A stretch of DNA of 64,000 nt from SKLM01 sp964450435 (GCA_964450435.1 CAYVCX010000008.1:1-64000); one strand, 5' to 3'; positions 18,342 through 28,478 are shown, counted from the first letter of the stretch. Numbers and translations are program-made. The notes: generated from the sequence alone by a model not told the origin.

Positions 18342-19541
18342 TTGCCTGATTCATACCGCATCCTGATGGTCGCTCCCACGTCCTTCTTTCTGGACTACGG
18401 CTGCCACGTGCGAATCCTGGAAGAGTCGCGGGCGCTCCAAAGGTTAGGGCACCAGGTGACCATTGTGACATACTACCTGGGACGCGATCTTCCCGATCTC
18501 GAGATCGTCCGTACAAGGCCGACTCCCTGGCGCGCCGACTACGAGGTTGGCTCTTCACTGCACAAGATTGCGTTCGATATGTTCTTGTTGTGGAGTGGCG
18601 TCAAGGTGGTGTTGAATCGCCATTTTGACTTGATCCACGGCCACCTGCACGAGGGAGCCCTGATCGGCTACATATTGAGCAGACTCAAAGGGGTGCCACT
18701 GGTGGCCGACTTTCAAGGGAGCATGACCAGCGAGATGGTGGATCACGGCTTTCTCGACCCGGATGGCCTTTGGTACCGTTGGGCACGGCTTCTGGAGTGG
18801 CGCATCAGTCATCTGCCCGACGCGGTCGTCACCAGCACGCAGATGACGGCGGCGTTGCTAGAGCAGGATTTCGGCTGCGGCAGCAACTGTGTCCATCCGG
18901 TGCCAGACTCGGTCAGCCTGGACTTGTTCCGACCGAACGTGCTAGACGCAGAGGCGGTGGCGCAGCGTCGAGCGGCGTTGGGCATCCCGGTTGGACGCCC
19001 GGTGGTGGCGTACCTGGGGCTTCTGGCCGACTATCAGGGCACACCCCACCTCTTGCAGGCCGCACAGGTGCTCAAGGAACGAGGAGTAGATGCACATTTC
19101 TTGATCATGGGTTTTCCCAGCGTTGAACACTACCAAAAGATGACCGTAGAACTAGGAATCGCTGACCGGGTGACGTTCACCGGCAAGGTGCCGTATGACC
19201 AGGCCCCAGCCAATCTGGCATTGGGGGACATTGCTGTGGCTCCCAAGCTGTCCACCACCGAGGGTGCGGGCAAGATGCTCAACTATATGGCTATGGGACT
19301 GCCGACCGTCGCCTTCGACACACCCGTTAGCCGGGAATACCTGGGCGCGCTGGGTACATACGCCTCACCTACCGGTGACCCAGTGGCGCTGGCCGATGCT
19401 ATCGGCGATCTCCTGACAGCGCCAATCCGCTGCCGCGAAATCGGCCAGCGCCTCCGCGAGCGCGCGGGCCGGCATTTCTCCTGGGATCGCACCGGACGCC
19501 ACTTGATGAAGATCTATCGTACAGTACTGGAGCCAGCGTAG
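18342..19541 (+). CDS. Glycosyltransferase family 4 (GT-B fold)
   Basis: The 399-residue protein has an N-terminal half with LMVAPTSFFLDYGCHVRI and a C-terminal half with VVAYLGLLADYQG, FTGKVPYDQAP and KMLNYMAMGLPTVAFD. The last matches the GT4 donor-binding EX7E region, with the first Glu in the STTEGAGK block. Enzymes of this kind use nucleotide sugars and act in the cytoplasm on glycolipids or polysaccharides. The TTG start lies 32 bases after the TyrA-like gene; no stronger start is seen. A polysaccharide ABC permease follows 46 bases later, tying it to export of a surface glycan. Confidence 0.85.
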   Translation: MPDSYRILMVAPTSFFLDYGCHVRILEESRALQRLGHQVTIVTYYLGRDLPDLEIVRTRPTPWRADYEVGSSLHKIAFDMFLLWSGVKVVLNRHFDLIHGHLHEGALIGYILSRLKGVPLVADFQGSMTSEMVDHGFLDPDGLWYRWARLLEWRISHLPDAVVTSTQMTAALLEQDFGCGSNCVHPVPDSVSLDLFRPNVLDAEAVAQRRAALGIPVGRPVVAYLGLLADYQGTPHLLQAAQVLKERGVDAHFLIMGFPSVEHYQKMTVELGIADRVTFTGKVPYDQAPANLALGDIAVAPKLSTTEGAGKMLNYMAMGLPTVAFDTPVSREYLGALGTYASPTGDPVALADAIGDLLTAPIRCREIGQRLRERAGRHFSWDRTGRHLMKIYRTVLEPA

Positions 19542-19587
19542 AGCGAGCTGACAACCAGCCGACAGAGATGGAGAGAACCTGACGCCC

Positions 19588-20403
19588 ATGGGTATTCTCG
19601 CTCGACTCAGAGAACTGTGGCAGTATCGCGAACTGATCCGCAACCTAGTCATGCGTGATCTCAAGGTGCGCTACCGCAACTCCGTGCTCGGAATCGTCTG
19701 GTCGTGGGCCAACCCCCTGTTGATGATGCTGGTATTCACCGTAGTCTTCAACTTCCTTTTCGTCCGATCCGATCTGAGTCACTATCACGTCTTCTTGCTT
19801 TGCGCTCTTCTGCCTTGGCAGTTCTTCTCTCAGTCGGTAACCGAGGCAACCAATAGCATTGTCGGGAGTGCTCACCTGATCAAGAAAGTCTACTTCCCCC
19901 GTGAGGTGCTCCCTCTATCAATCATCCTCTCGAACCTGGTCAACTTCATCATCGCGCTACCCGTGTTCTTCGGGCTAGCGGTCGTCTCCGGAGCCACCAT
20001 CACGCCCTGGGCGCTGCTGTTGCCTATTCCGATCCTCGTTCAGGTGACGTTCACTCTGGGACTATGCTTGATCCTGTCCACGCTCAACGTGTTCTACCGA
20101 GATACAAGGATCATCCTGAGCGTCGCTATGCAGGCGTGGTTCTTCCTTACGCCGGTATTCTACCCCATCACTCAGATAGGCGGCGAGAGGACGATGCTCG
20201 GTGTCACCTTCGACGCCCAACTCTGGCTCCGCCGCCTGAATCCAATGGCCTCGGTCATCGCGTCGTACCGTGACCTGCTGTACTGGGGCACCTACACAGG
20301 TCTGGACTTCCTCCTCCGCACTGCTCTGAGCTCGCTGATCATGCTGACAATTGGTTACTTAGTCTTCCTGCGCTACAGTCCGCGTTTCGGCGAGGAGGTA
20401 TAG
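19588..20403 (+). CDS. ABC-2 type polysaccharide/polyol phosphate export permease (Wzm-like)
   Basis: The 271-residue protein begins YRELIRNLVMRDLKVRYRNS and continues LGIVWSWANPLLMMLVFTVVF, the standard N-terminal signature of Wzm/TagG permeases. Six hydrophobic segments follow. It would form the channel half of an exporter that moves an undecaprenyl-linked glycan across the inner membrane. No Wzt/TagH ATPase is next to it: the following gene is priA. Its nucleotide-binding partner must be encoded elsewhere. Confidence 0.88.
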   Translation: MGILARLRELWQYRELIRNLVMRDLKVRYRNSVLGIVWSWANPLLMMLVFTVVFNFLFVRSDLSHYHVFLLCALLPWQFFSQSVTEATNSIVGSAHLIKKVYFPREVLPLSIILSNLVNFIIALPVFFGLAVVSGATITPWALLLPIPILVQVTFTLGLCLILSTLNVFYRDTRIILSVAMQAWFFLTPVFYPITQIGGERTMLGVTFDAQLWLRRLNPMASVIASYRDLLYWGTYTGLDFLLRTALSSLIMLTIGYLVFLRYSPRFGEEV

Positions 20404-20505
20404 CAACAGCGGGACGTGGACCGCCCAGGGTGTAGGCACCTGCGATCAGAAGGTCTAAGTGCTCGAATGGTGGATCATCGGGCCACACACTTTCCTCATG
20501 CACAG

Positions 20506-23025
20506 ATGGATTCATACACGTTCGCTGAAGTGGTGGTCTTCTCTCCGGCCAGGGCATCAGAGGATCGCCCGGCCTTCACGTATCACATACCCGACAGCCT
20601 GGGCGGACGCATTGAGCCCGGTTCACTGGTTGTGGTGCCGCTGGGGAGTCGTCGGCTCTATGGACTCGTAGTCGGAATGAGCGATCGGGCGCGGGTCCCA
20701 GAGACCCGCCCTGTCCTGTCTCTTGCCGATCCCAAACCCGTTCTGACACAGGAACAGATTAAGCTTGCCCGGTGGATGCGCCGGGAGTATCTGGCATCAC
20801 TCTACGAATGCGTGGAGTTGATGCTCCCACCAGGTATGGTTGGCCATGCCGACGTGAGAGTCGCCCTGAAAGGCGAGATCCCGGACGGCGCAGCCAATAC
20901 TGACGCCCAGGCAGATTTGCTGGCCCTGTTGCAACGGCGCGGTGCTCTCCGGGGAACCCAGCTGGATTCGGCGCTGCGAGGTGTCGACTGGAGGGCGGCC
21001 GCCGAGCAACTGGCGCAACGTAACGTCGTGAGCCGGGAATCATTCCTCGCTCCCCCCAGGGCGCGGCCCAAACGCGTCGATACTGTCCGGCTGATAGCTG
21101 GAACGGACGAAGGGACCGGGCTGCAGGGTCTGCGCAGCGAGTACTACCCGCCGATCCTCAATCTCCTCAAGGCCGAAGACCGACCCCTGGCAGTCCATCG
21201 GGTGTATGAGGAAACTGGCTGTGGGCGATACCACCTGGAAAAGCTGCAGGAGCGGGGCTTGATTGCCTTTGGCAGCCGGGAAGTCTGGCGCGACCCCCTT
21301 TCCGATGAGGTCTTCGTCCCCACCACACCGCCACCGTTGACTCCCGATCAACAGGCTGTCTGGAAGCCCATATGCCGGTCCATCTCTGCTTTCGGGTCTG
21401 ATCCTTTCCTCGTCCACGGCGTGACGGGTTCTGGGAAGACGGAGATATACCTCCGTGCCGTCGCCAGGGTGTTGGAACAAGGCCGTGAGGCGATCGTCCT
21501 CGTCCCGGAGATCTCCTTGACACCCCAGACCGTCACCCGATTCGCTGGTCGCTTTCCGAACCGGGTCGCGGTACTCCACAGCGCACTGACCGACGGTGAG
21601 CGCTACGATACGTGGCGCCGCATCCGCGCCGGACTAGTCGACATCGTCATTGGACCGCGTTCAGCGCTGTTCGTCCCGTTCTCGTCGCTGGGACTGATCG
21701 TGCTGGACGAGGAGCACGATGACAGTTACAAACAGGAGGCGCCGCGCCCCCGCTATCACGCCCGTGATGCGGCACTCCACCTGGCGCAGCTCAACGACGC
21801 GACGGTCATCCTCGGCTCGGCAACGCCGAGCCTGGAAACGTACCATCGCGCCAAGCGCGGTGAACTCCAATTGCAGGAAATGCCGCGCCGGATTATGGGT
21901 CACACTCGCCGCCTGCAGGAACTCCAGGCCCGCTACCACGTCCGGACCCTGCGCTATGAATCCATGGGCAACCAAGCGACTGAGGCTCGCTATCTGCCGC
22001 TGCCTCCGGTACAGGTCGTCGATCTGCGGGCTGAGCTGCGCGCCGGCAATCGGTCTATCTTCAGCCGCACGCTACAACGAACAATGGATGAGGCGCTGGC
22101 AGGTGGTGAGCAGGTGATTCTGTTCCTCAACCGGCGCGGAACTGCGACATTTGTGCTGTGCCGCGACTGCGGTTTCGTGGCCCGCTGTCCCCGCTGTGAC
22201 GTGCCCTTGACCTACCACGGATACCGGGCTCGACTGGTCTGTCATCACTGCAATCATCGCGAGGCACAGCCCAAAGACTGCCCGCGATGCGGGGGGAGCC
22301 GCATTCGGTACTTCGGTCTGGGGACAGAGCGAGTGGAACGGGCAGTGCGCGAGCGCTGGCCCGACGCGCGACTGCTACGCTGGGACCGAGACACCGCCCG
22401 GAGCCACGAGGCTCATGCGAACATCCTGAGACGCTTCGCTGGCGGTGGCGCCGATGTCCTCGTGGGTACGCAGATGATTGCAAAGGGGCTCGATTTGCCG
22501 TTGGTCACCGTGGTGGGTGTTATCTCGGCCGACACAGCGCTCAATCTACCTGACTTCCGTTCTGGGGAGCGCACGTTCCAGCTACTGACACAGGTGGCGG
22601 GACGTGCTGGCCGGGGCCTCCTGGGAGGGCAAGTCGTCATCCAGACCTACCATCCTGACCACTACGCCGTAGTGGCTGCGTCCAAGCACGACTATCGGGC
22701 CTTCGCCAAGAAGGAGTTGGCCTTCCGCCACGAGCAGAGGTACCCGCCTTACAGCCGGCTGGCAAAACTGATCTACGATGATGCTGATAATTCCCGCGCT
22801 CGAAGCGAAGCTGAACAGATGGCGGAGCGGCTGCGGAAGGCCCTGGCAAGCAGCGGCTTGCCTGCAGCCAACCTCATAGGGCCAGCGCCGCCCTTCTTCG
22901 CTCGCTTGCGGGGTCGCTACCGCTGGCAGATTCTGGTCCGCCACCCGGCCCCCCCCACGCTGCTCCGCAGCGTGCAAATCCCCGCTGGGTGGCGCGTCGA
23001 GGTGGACCCGGTGAGCGTGCTGTGA
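20506..23025 (+). CDS. priA: Primosomal replication restart helicase PriA
   Basis: PriA remodels stalled forks and loads the replisome away from the origin. The protein from ATG 20506 is 839 residues; an upstream in-frame GTG at 20416 adds 30 unlikely residues. Walker A GVTGSGKTE is near residue 306 and the DEEH box near 401. A zinc-binding region with CRDCGFVARCPRCD and CHHCNHREAQPKDCPRCGG lies near residues 552-600. Helicase motifs TQMIAKGLDLP and QVAGRAGRG follow. The N-terminal 3'-DNA-binding domain is present. All expected parts are in order and length is normal. Confidence 0.95.
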   Translation: MDSYTFAEVVVFSPARASEDRPAFTYHIPDSLGGRIEPGSLVVVPLGSRRLYGLVVGMSDRARVPETRPVLSLADPKPVLTQEQIKLARWMRREYLASLYECVELMLPPGMVGHADVRVALKGEIPDGAANTDAQADLLALLQRRGALRGTQLDSALRGVDWRAAAEQLAQRNVVSRESFLAPPRARPKRVDTVRLIAGTDEGTGLQGLRSEYYPPILNLLKAEDRPLAVHRVYEETGCGRYHLEKLQERGLIAFGSREVWRDPLSDEVFVPTTPPPLTPDQQAVWKPICRSISAFGSDPFLVHGVTGSGKTEIYLRAVARVLEQGREAIVLVPEISLTPQTVTRFAGRFPNRVAVLHSALTDGERYDTWRRIRAGLVDIVIGPRSALFVPFSSLGLIVLDEEHDDSYKQEAPRPRYHARDAALHLAQLNDATVILGSATPSLETYHRAKRGELQLQEMPRRIMGHTRRLQELQARYHVRTLRYESMGNQATEARYLPLPPVQVVDLRAELRAGNRSIFSRTLQRTMDEALAGGEQVILFLNRRGTATFVLCRDCGFVARCPRCDVPLTYHGYRARLVCHHCNHREAQPKDCPRCGGSRIRYFGLGTERVERAVRERWPDARLLRWDRDTARSHEAHANILRRFAGGGADVLVGTQMIAKGLDLPLVTVVGVISADTALNLPDFRSGERTFQLLTQVAGRAGRGLLGGQVVIQTYHPDHYAVVAASKHDYRAFAKKELAFRHEQRYPPYSRLAKLIYDDADNSRARSEAEQMAERLRKALASSGLPAANLIGPAPPFFARLRGRYRWQILVRHPAPPTLLRSVQIPAGWRVEVDPVSVL

Positions 23026-23376
23026 CCGATGTGAGGAAGCGAAGACAATTCGCGTCCAGATCGGGGCGTCCACTCCGGCGGAGCGATTGAGCTTACGTCC
23101 AGGCCGGAGCCCGAGTGTTGACGGTGGGGGGAGAAGTCGTTTTCTCACTTCAGGGCCGGCGAGGGAATGGCGGGTTCTCCAGATCGCGCCTCCCCTCGTG
23201 GGTCCAGTCTCTGTCTGGAGGTCTGTCACAGACAGCCGATGCGGCACCGGGCCTCGCAATGGCTAGAATTGGATGTTGCCTGCAGGCCGGGGACTCACGG
23301 CTGGTGGGGGGCAGGCAGTTCCTCCGTGAAGATCAGGGGCGCCAACGAATCACCCAGCCTACTCACACAGGAGTCG
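23026..23376. other. Intergenic stretch after priA; no gene seen
   Basis: No coding signal. A 7-bp inverted repeat (CTGTCTG at 23211, CAGACAG at 23229) could form a hairpin but has no T-run, so it is not a convincing terminator. Confidence 0.4.
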
Positions 23377-23405
23377 TTGTCTCTCAGAATGAACAATGTT
23401 ATAAT
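23377..23405 (+). promoter_or_regulatory. Sigma-70-type promoter for the coiled-coil/selB pair
   Basis: TTGTCT (23377-23382) and TATAAT (23400-23405) are separated by exactly 17 bases, and the coiled-coil gene starts 52 bases downstream. Confidence 0.75.
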
Positions 23406-23456
23406 CGACCTTGGTGCACTTGCATCTCGCACTAGCAAAGATGGGAGGAGCAGGCT

Positions 23457-24668
23457 ATGGTGACGAAGATTACGGAGTCGATGGATTCTGCACAGGCTCT
23501 GCAGACGCTGAAATGGCTCGACGAGCAGCGCCGTGCCGACAAAGCGACAATCGCGACACTGGAAGAGCGATTGCAGGAACAGCAACGAGTGCTGAGTAAG
23601 CAGTCAGCGCAGATTCAAGAACTGCGATCTTCGCTGGCTGGTGTCGAAGGCGTGCTCTCCAGGGTCGATGAGTTCGAGCAGATGATCTCGAATTACAAGA
23701 AGGAGATGACCTATCAGCTCGAGCAGCGTGATGAGACCTGGCGCAAGGAGCGAGCCGAGTCGAAGCAACTGCGGCAGATTGAACATGAGGCAATAAAGAA
23801 GCATCTTGGCCGTCTGGAGAAGGACCTTCGTGTCCTTCCTCGGTACGACGAGCAACTGAGTGCCCGTGAGGCTGAGGAAGAGCGCCTGACGAGCAGGATC
23901 CAGGCACTCGAAGTAACGTTGGCGGACCTGAGCAAGCGGCTTGAGGAACCGACGAAAGCCGTGTCGTATCTGGAGGAGCGGCGGCGCTCGGACCACCGGC
24001 GCCTTACCGAGTTCGAGCAAGAGATCCCGGATTTACACAGAAGGATCGACAGTGTCGCGCAGAAGCTTCCTGCGCTGGAGCAGCGCTTGCAGAAGCACGA
24101 TGCCCGGATCGAGCAGGTAATCCAGGAGACCCGAAGGTATGACGAACCCATTGAGGAGCTACGTATCTCCAGCTTCCAGAGAGAGCAGAAGGTGCAGCGG
24201 TATCTGGATCAGGGTGAAGAGGTAGCAGAGGAGTTGAAGCGGCTCCGCGAGCAGACGCACGGCTTCATTGAGCGAAAGCAGCAAGTGAAACGGGCTTTGA
24301 GTGCCCTCGAGAAATTCAAGACACGCCTCGAGAGACGTCAGGACGAGATGGCTGAGAGGCAGCGCATCGCCGAGGAGAGGATCGTGCGAGAGTGGGAAGA
24401 ATGGCAAGCGGCACGAGCCAAGGAGTTGACGAAGCAGGCGATGATTCTCGAGCAACGTGGGCAGGCACACGAGGAGATCAGAATTGCCCACGAGAGGCGG
24501 CTAGAGGTATTGGAGGCCGCCGTCAAGTTGTACCGCGACCAGCTGACGGCCATATGGGAGACGCAGCGCGCCGATGCTGGAAGTCTGTTGAGTGCTGCTC
24601 AGGACGTGTATCGGGAGCTCGTCGCGCCGATTGATGAGCAGCTGGCCAAGCTGCGCGGCGAGCAGTAA
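23457..24668 (+). CDS. Long coiled-coil protein of unknown function
   Basis: The 403-residue protein is almost entirely charged and helical. It has heptad-like stretches from residue 20 to 360, rich in Glu, Arg, Gln and Leu, and no signal peptide, membrane segment or enzyme motif. The ATG has a strong GGGAGGAG ribosome site. It ends ten bases before selB and shares its promoter, so the two are probably co-expressed, though no link between coiled coils and selenocysteine insertion is known to me. A cytoskeletal or chromosome-organising role is possible but not shown. Confidence 0.7.
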   Translation: MVTKITESMDSAQALQTLKWLDEQRRADKATIATLEERLQEQQRVLSKQSAQIQELRSSLAGVEGVLSRVDEFEQMISNYKKEMTYQLEQRDETWRKERAESKQLRQIEHEAIKKHLGRLEKDLRVLPRYDEQLSAREAEEERLTSRIQALEVTLADLSKRLEEPTKAVSYLEERRRSDHRRLTEFEQEIPDLHRRIDSVAQKLPALEQRLQKHDARIEQVIQETRRYDEPIEELRISSFQREQKVQRYLDQGEEVAEELKRLREQTHGFIERKQQVKRALSALEKFKTRLERRQDEMAERQRIAEERIVREWEEWQAARAKELTKQAMILEQRGQAHEEIRIAHERRLEVLEAAVKLYRDQLTAIWETQRADAGSLLSAAQDVYRELVAPIDEQLAKLRGEQ

Positions 24669-24678
24669 CGACAAGACT

Positions 24679-26631
24679 ATGCGCGTCATTGGCACTGCCG
24701 GTCACGTAGACCACGGGAAATCCGCTCTGGTTCTGGCTCTCACAGGGATCGACCCAGACCGCCTCCGTGAAGAGAAAGAGCGCGGTCTGACCATCGACCT
24801 GGGCTTCGCGTGGCTCACGCTTCCGAATGGCGAATCGGTGGGAATCGTTGATGTGCCGGGTCACCGTGACTTCGTCGAGAACATGCTGGCCGGTGTAGGC
24901 AGCATCGACGCGGCGCTTTTCGTCGTCGCCGCCGATGAGAGCGTAATGCCGCAGACCAGAGAACACCTGGCCATCCTCGACATTCTGGAGATCGAGGCAG
25001 GGGTCGTCACGCTGACCAAGACGGACCTCGTGGAGAATGAAGAGTGGCTCGATCTGGTGGTGGACGATGTCATTGAGACCCTCGAGGGGACCGTGCTGGA
25101 GAACGCGCCGCTCGTACTTACGTCAGCCCGAACGGAGCAGGGCCTCGATGAGTTGATGTATGCACTGCAGGAAGTGCTGGCCGACGTCGAGCCCCAGGCT
25201 GATCGGGGCCGGCCCAGGCTTTCGATCGACCGAGTCTTCACCGTCAGCGGGTTTGGCACTGTCGTCACCGGCACGCTCATCGACGGCTATCTTCGGGTGG
25301 GGGAGGAGGTGGAGATACAGCCCCAGGAATTGAAGGCCCGCATCCGTGGCCTTCAGACTCACAAGGAAGCGGTCGAGCGGGCCGTGCCGGGGAGCCGAGT
25401 AGCGATCAACCTCAGCGGTGTTGACAAAGACGCACTGAAGCGTGGTGACGTCGTCACGTCTCCTGGTTGGCTGCACCCGACGACCCTAGTGGACGTGCAA
25501 CTGCGTTATCTGCCCGATATGCTCTGGGCAGACCTGGGCCAGTTCGCCCAACGCCCGCTGCGACACAACACGCGACTCAAGTTCTACACCAGAGCCGCTG
25601 AGGTCATGGCCCGCGTCCGGCTGCTGGGCAAAGAGAGACTGTTGCCTGGCCAGACTGGTTGGGTTCAACTGGAGCTCCAAGAGCCCGTGGCCGTAGTTAA
25701 GGGGGATCGCTATATTGTGCGTCTGCCATCGCCTCCCACAACGGTGGGGGGCGGCATCGTTGTGGACCCTCATCCCGGCCGCAAGCACCGTCGATTCCGC
25801 TCCCCTGTCGTCGAGCACCTGAAGACGCTGGCTCAGGGCAGCCCGTCGTCAATACTGCTGCAGACTCTGGAACGGCAAGGGCCTGTGTCCATTGGAAGCC
25901 TGTTCGAGGCTGCGAGACTCGGAGAGGATGCGGAGAGAGCTTTGATCCAGTTGCTGGACGAGGACCAGGCAGTCCTTCTGACGGGAGGAAAGAATCAAGA
26001 GCGCACGGCCGCGCACTGGAGCCGGGCCGGTGAGCAATTGGTGGTCGCCAGGGATTGGTGGAGACAACTGATGACTCGCGCGACCGACGAACTCTCGGCC
26101 TATCATAAATCGTTCCCTCTGCGAACAGGGATGCCTCGAGAGGCGCTGCGCAGCAGCTTGCGCCTGACTCCCCGGATCTTCGACGCAGCGATGGCTCAGG
26201 CCAATGCTGAAGGCGTGGTCGTTGACGAAGGGGCTACCGTTCGACTGCCGTCTCACACCGTCGAGTTGGGACCGGGGCAGAGGCAACGCGTGGAGGATCT
26301 GCTAGCCCGCTTCCATCGCGAGCCATATGCGCCGCCGTCGGTTAAGGAGAGCGCTGAAGCCGTGGGGGAGGACGTGCTAAGGGTGCTACTCCAGCGAGGG
26401 GAGCTGGAGCAGGTAGGACCAGACGTGGTGTTCCTGTCCGAGACCTATCAAGAGATGGTCCGCCGGGTTGAAGAGACGATCCAGCGACAGGGGAGCATCA
26501 CGCTTGCCGAAGTGCGGGACATGTTTGACTCGAGCCGCAAGTATGCGCAGGCCCTGCTGGAGCACCTAGACGAGGCGGGGGTGACGAGGCGAGTCGGTGA
26601 CAAGCGCATCTTGCGTCAGATGGGACGATGA
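24679..26631 (+). CDS. selB: Selenocysteine-specific translation elongation factor SelB
   Basis: SelB delivers Sec-tRNA to UGA codons marked by a SECIS hairpin. The ATG at 24679 begins MRVIGTAGHVDHGKSALV, giving a 650-residue protein; an upstream in-frame ATG lies inside the coiled-coil gene. G1 is AGHVDHGKS (residues 6-14), G3 DVPGHRD near 58, and TKTD near 113 stands for NKxD. Effector motif RGLTIDLGF is the SelB form. Domains II-III follow, and about 300 C-terminal residues match the winged-helix repeats that bind SECIS RNA. Presence implies a selenoproteome; no tRNA-Sec, selA, selD or in-frame-UGA gene was found in this window. Confidence 0.95.
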   Translation: MRVIGTAGHVDHGKSALVLALTGIDPDRLREEKERGLTIDLGFAWLTLPNGESVGIVDVPGHRDFVENMLAGVGSIDAALFVVAADESVMPQTREHLAILDILEIEAGVVTLTKTDLVENEEWLDLVVDDVIETLEGTVLENAPLVLTSARTEQGLDELMYALQEVLADVEPQADRGRPRLSIDRVFTVSGFGTVVTGTLIDGYLRVGEEVEIQPQELKARIRGLQTHKEAVERAVPGSRVAINLSGVDKDALKRGDVVTSPGWLHPTTLVDVQLRYLPDMLWADLGQFAQRPLRHNTRLKFYTRAAEVMARVRLLGKERLLPGQTGWVQLELQEPVAVVKGDRYIVRLPSPPTTVGGGIVVDPHPGRKHRRFRSPVVEHLKTLAQGSPSSILLQTLERQGPVSIGSLFEAARLGEDAERALIQLLDEDQAVLLTGGKNQERTAAHWSRAGEQLVVARDWWRQLMTRATDELSAYHKSFPLRTGMPREALRSSLRLTPRIFDAAMAQANAEGVVVDEGATVRLPSHTVELGPGQRQRVEDLLARFHREPYAPPSVKESAEAVGEDVLRVLLQRGELEQVGPDVVFLSETYQEMVRRVEETIQRQGSITLAEVRDMFDSSRKYAQALLEHLDEAGVTRRVGDKRILRQMGR

Positions 26632-26663
26632 CTTGCAGCACGGGTTGCTTCAGGCATTCCACC

Positions 26664-28025
26664 CTACTCACTGCGCTCCATCTCTCTGCGTTTCATCGCT
26701 CGCATGCGTTCAAGGATCTCCCGCTCGTGGCCGTGCCCCGCGGGCCTGAACCACTCAGCACTGACCCCGTCCGGCAAGTACCGCTGGTAGACCCAGCCTT
26801 CCGGGTAAGCGTGGGGATACTTGTAGCCATCGTGCTCTTCCATTGTCCGCTTGTAGTGGTCGTGTAGCGCACCGCGGAAGACATCGCTCTTGTCCCGCAG
26901 ATGAGCCGGCACCGGCCCGGCTCCTCGCTCCCGCACCTCCTCCAGTGCCTTCCAGTAGGCACCCACAGCGTTGGACTTAGGAGCCGTGGCGAGATAGAGC
27001 GTTGCCATCGCCAGGTGGTATTGTCCTTCTGGCATCCCCACCCACTCGAACGCCTGAGCACAGGCGTCGACAACCTGAACTCCGTTCGGATCGGCCAAGC
27101 CGATGTCCTCGGCCGCCAGGATGTACAAGCGGCGGAGGATGAAGCGCGGATCCTCGCCCGCGGCGACCATCTTTGCCAACCAATAGAGCGCCGCATCGGG
27201 GTCGCTGCCCCGCACCGACTTGATGAAAGCTGAAGCGGTATCGTAGTGTTGATCGCCCGACTTATCGTAGCGCAGTGCCCGCTGCTGGATTGAATCTTCG
27301 GCTACCTCCAGAGTAACGTACGTACAGCCGTCTTCGTCGGGCGGCGTACTTTCCACGGCCAATTCCAGAGCATTAAGGGCATCCCGGGCATCACCTCCAG
27401 CGACTCGCACCAGATGGGCCAAGGCTTCATCCGCGATCCGAACGCAGCGATCCCCATAGCCGTCCTTGACATCTTCGACGGCCCGCCTCAGAACAGCCTC
27501 CACCTCGTGGTCAGCCAGCGGCTCAAACTGGAAGATCCGGGACCTGGAGACGAGAGGCCCGATGACCTCGAAGTAGGGATTCTCCGTCGTAGCGCCGATG
27601 AGGACAATCGTACCGTCCTCGACGTGGGGCAACAGGGCATCCTGCTGTGCCTTGTTCCAGCGGTGGATCTCGTCCACAAAGAGGATGGTGCGCTGAGCGT
27701 ACATGCCCAGCCGATCCTTGGCTTCCTTGATGATACGTCGGAGGTCGGCCACCCCGGTCAACACCGCGCTCATAGTCTCGAAGTGCCTCTCGGTGGAGTT
27801 GGCGATGATCATAGCAAGGGTCGTCTTGCCGGTTCCTGGAGGACCCCAGAAAATCAACGAGGAAAAGAGTCGATCAGCCTTGATGGCGCGATAGAGTAGC
27901 CGTCCGTCTCCGACGATGTGCCTCTGCCCGACAAACGCCTCGAGGGTTCCAGGTCGCACACGCGCCGCCAGGGGGGCCTGACGGCGAATCTGCTCCTGTC
28001 GACTGTGTGCAAACAAGTCGTCCAT
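26664..28025 (-). CDS. rarA: Replication-associated recombination protein A (RarA/MgsA, AAA+ ATPase)
   Basis: The 453-residue AAA+ protein is related to clamp loaders and acts at stalled forks. Walker A GPPGTGKTT lies near residue 61, Walker B ILFVDEIHRWNK near 115, and sensor-1 GATTENP near 145. The C-terminal MgsA domain includes RRLYILAAEDIGLADP and YKYPHAYPEGWVYQRYLP. ATG 28025 has an AGAAAGGG site seven bases upstream; a TTG at 28031 is in frame just before it. It is convergent with selB and divergent from the MEMO-family gene. Confidence 0.95.
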   Translation of the reverse strand: MDDLFAHSRQEQIRRQAPLAARVRPGTLEAFVGQRHIVGDGRLLYRAIKADRLFSSLIFWGPPGTGKTTLAMIIANSTERHFETMSAVLTGVADLRRIIKEAKDRLGMYAQRTILFVDEIHRWNKAQQDALLPHVEDGTIVLIGATTENPYFEVIGPLVSRSRIFQFEPLADHEVEAVLRRAVEDVKDGYGDRCVRIADEALAHLVRVAGGDARDALNALELAVESTPPDEDGCTYVTLEVAEDSIQQRALRYDKSGDQHYDTASAFIKSVRGSDPDAALYWLAKMVAAGEDPRFILRRLYILAAEDIGLADPNGVQVVDACAQAFEWVGMPEGQYHLAMATLYLATAPKSNAVGAYWKALEEVRERGAGPVPAHLRDKSDVFRGALHDHYKRTMEEHDGYKYPHAYPEGWVYQRYLPDGVSAEWFRPAGHGHEREILERMRAMKRREMERSE

Positions 28026-28031
28026 TCTCAA

Positions 28032-28478
28032 CCCTTTCTCCGTTCTCCTGTGCGAAGGGTTTCATCTCACGCTCGCGTACGCAGCAGGCCGCACCACGTA
28101 TTGTAAGCCAAGACTCGGCTCGCGACAAGGTATTCGCCCAACAGGACGCGGCGGAACAGGCCCAGCCCTGACCGGCAACAGAACGCTCCGAGAAGGAGTC
28201 GAGCGTCCCATCAAGCGTGGCTGCGGCCCGCGTCCGTGGCGGCTCTGCCGGCCCGTGGTGCTCCTCTTGCCTCTCCTGGCATGGCGTTGTGGGCGGCAAA
28301 GCAAGGCTTCAGTGGATGGGACGAGCCGGCACCTCGCTCGGTGCCCCAGGTAGAGATGCGTCAACAGTGTCCCTCGATTGTGGGGCTGCTCACGGTGGTG
28401 GAGCTGGCTCGGTGATGCTATAATAGCGCAGAGGCCTTGCCCAGTTCACGGATCAGTCAGTAACTACAGGAGGACGCG
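28032..28478. other. 447-base divergent intergenic region with a candidate promoter
   Basis: It separates rarA (-) from the AmmeMemoRadiSam B gene (+). TATAAT at 28419-28424 lies 54 bases before the + start; its -35 region (TGGTGG at 17 bases) is poor. No gene or strong repeat was seen. Confidence 0.4.
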
